Shown here: piece after piece, positions 63,640-64,000 of the stretch | How positions within the stretch are numbered: the first letter of the stretch is position 1 | Layout: every line of letters begins with the position of its first letter | Source: Brachypterus glaber | Lineage: Eukaryota > Arthropoda > Insecta > Coleoptera > Kateretidae | Reading direction: 5' to 3' | DNA: 64,000 bases | NCBI GenBank assembly: GCA_958510825.1 | Contig: OY294051.1 | Location: 28,197,265 to 28,261,264 of the forward strand | The notes under the pieces: generated by a model | Told to the model about the DNA's origin: nothing | Seen by the model: only the letters and a program-made list of their open reading frames with translations | The model's database searches: none | Translations under genes and position numbers: made by a program

Positions 63640-64000
63640 TAAAAAAAATATAGAGATCAGACATCCAAGCATGTAAAAATAAAATTAAAAATCATTCTAA
63701 AGTTATTTTAACATACAGATAACTATTTTTTTTTCCTGCGGCGCTGTAGATTAAGTTTTGACAATACAATAAACAATACTTCCATAGCGAAAGAAATGCA
63801 GGAAGCTGAATCATTAAGTCAAACTCCATTAAACTCCTCTCTAAACTACGCCACAAATAAATCAAAAAGTTCAAAAAACTAAAAAAGTCTAATTCAAGAA
63901 AACACTCCATCATTTCACAAAATTTACAATCCATAGGTAATAAACTAGACATACTTCAAAGTGTACTGGACGAAAGTGATTCATGCGTATGTTTGTGTCT
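63640..64000 (+). CDS. Probable non-LTR retrotransposon, start of endonuclease ORF (partial)
   Basis: In one plus frame the last 100 bases read IISQNLQSIGNKLDILQSVL followed by DESDSCVCL, the opening of an apurinic-endonuclease domain of LINE elements (N-x-QS-x-x-NK-x-D). The frame is open from about 63858 and runs off the window. Before it, another frame has MQEAESLSQTPLNSSLNYAT and ends at a stop near 63869, perhaps the tail of ORF1. The match is short, so this is tentative. The open minus-strand frame here is a shadow. Confidence 0.5.

Noticed and set aside
63692..63952. An 86-codon minus-strand frame rich in Leu and Phe.
   Set aside because: The plus strand of the same segment reads as the start of a LINE endonuclease, so this is likely a shadow.
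1..64000. tRNA, rRNA or spliceosomal RNA genes, and CRISPR arrays.
   Set aside because: No cloverleaf with A and B boxes, no rRNA-like block and no regularly spaced direct repeats with unique spacers were seen; the tandem arrays have no unique spacers.

Overview
The window is a piece of an AT-rich, repeat-dense animal nuclear genome, most likely an insect and possibly a beetle; the beetle reading is an impression, not a demonstrated assignment. Evidence for a eukaryote: one spliced gene with 18 coding exons joined by consensus GT-AG introns, Tc1-type transposons with TA target duplications, non-LTR retrotransposon fragments, many short inverted-repeat elements (MITEs and foldbacks), a satellite array and several minisatellites. 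No bacterial-style gene, CRISPR array, tRNA or rRNA gene was recognised.

The only host gene I can support is PAN2, the catalytic subunit of the PAN2-PAN3 poly(A) deadenylase. It lies on the minus strand from the ATG at 48913 to the stop at 16608. All 18 exons could be placed by eye; their lengths sum to 3624 bp, giving a predicted 1207-residue protein with every intron phase consistent. It carries the N-terminal WD40 region, the linker, the ubiquitin-hydrolase-like pseudo-protease domain and a C-terminal DEDDh exonuclease with all five catalytic residues (D1005, E1007, D1114, H1161, D1166). Two features stand out: a C-x5-C-x4-C-x3-H zinc-finger motif in exon 13, and a nearly perfect 533-bp tandem duplication that copies most of exon 14 into intron 14.

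Layout. 1-1905: satellite. 1906-10500: intergenic, filled with MITEs (hAT-like 3222-3968, Harbinger-like 3687-3836, TTAA-type 6054-6272, nested element 7765-8930). 10551-14998: four elements nested in one another, with an intact Tc1-like transposase gene (11776-12816) in an element whose terminal inverted repeats are about 0.7 kb. 15000-16600: 3' flank of PAN2 with an interspersed repeat. 16608-48913: PAN2, its introns loaded with foldbacks, a non-LTR retrotransposon remnant (20762-22000), a Tc1-like pseudogene (43777-45400) and a 9-bp minisatellite. 48914-51970: presumed PAN2 5' flank, diverged tandem repeats and palindromes. 52140-53890: a 74-bp minisatellite. 53987-60000: hAT-like element, a triplicated segment and a large foldback. 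60000-62400: low-repeat sequence with no recognised gene. 62500-63085: a short tandem array. 63640-64000: probable start of a non-LTR retrotransposon running off the right edge.

I do not see a clearly new multi-gene system. The interesting content is PAN2 with its finger and partial exon duplication, and an unusual density of nested and palindromic elements, several very close to PAN2 splice sites. All calls come from reading the sequence; no alignment, folding or database search was run, and repeat boundaries are approximate unless a target-site duplication is given.
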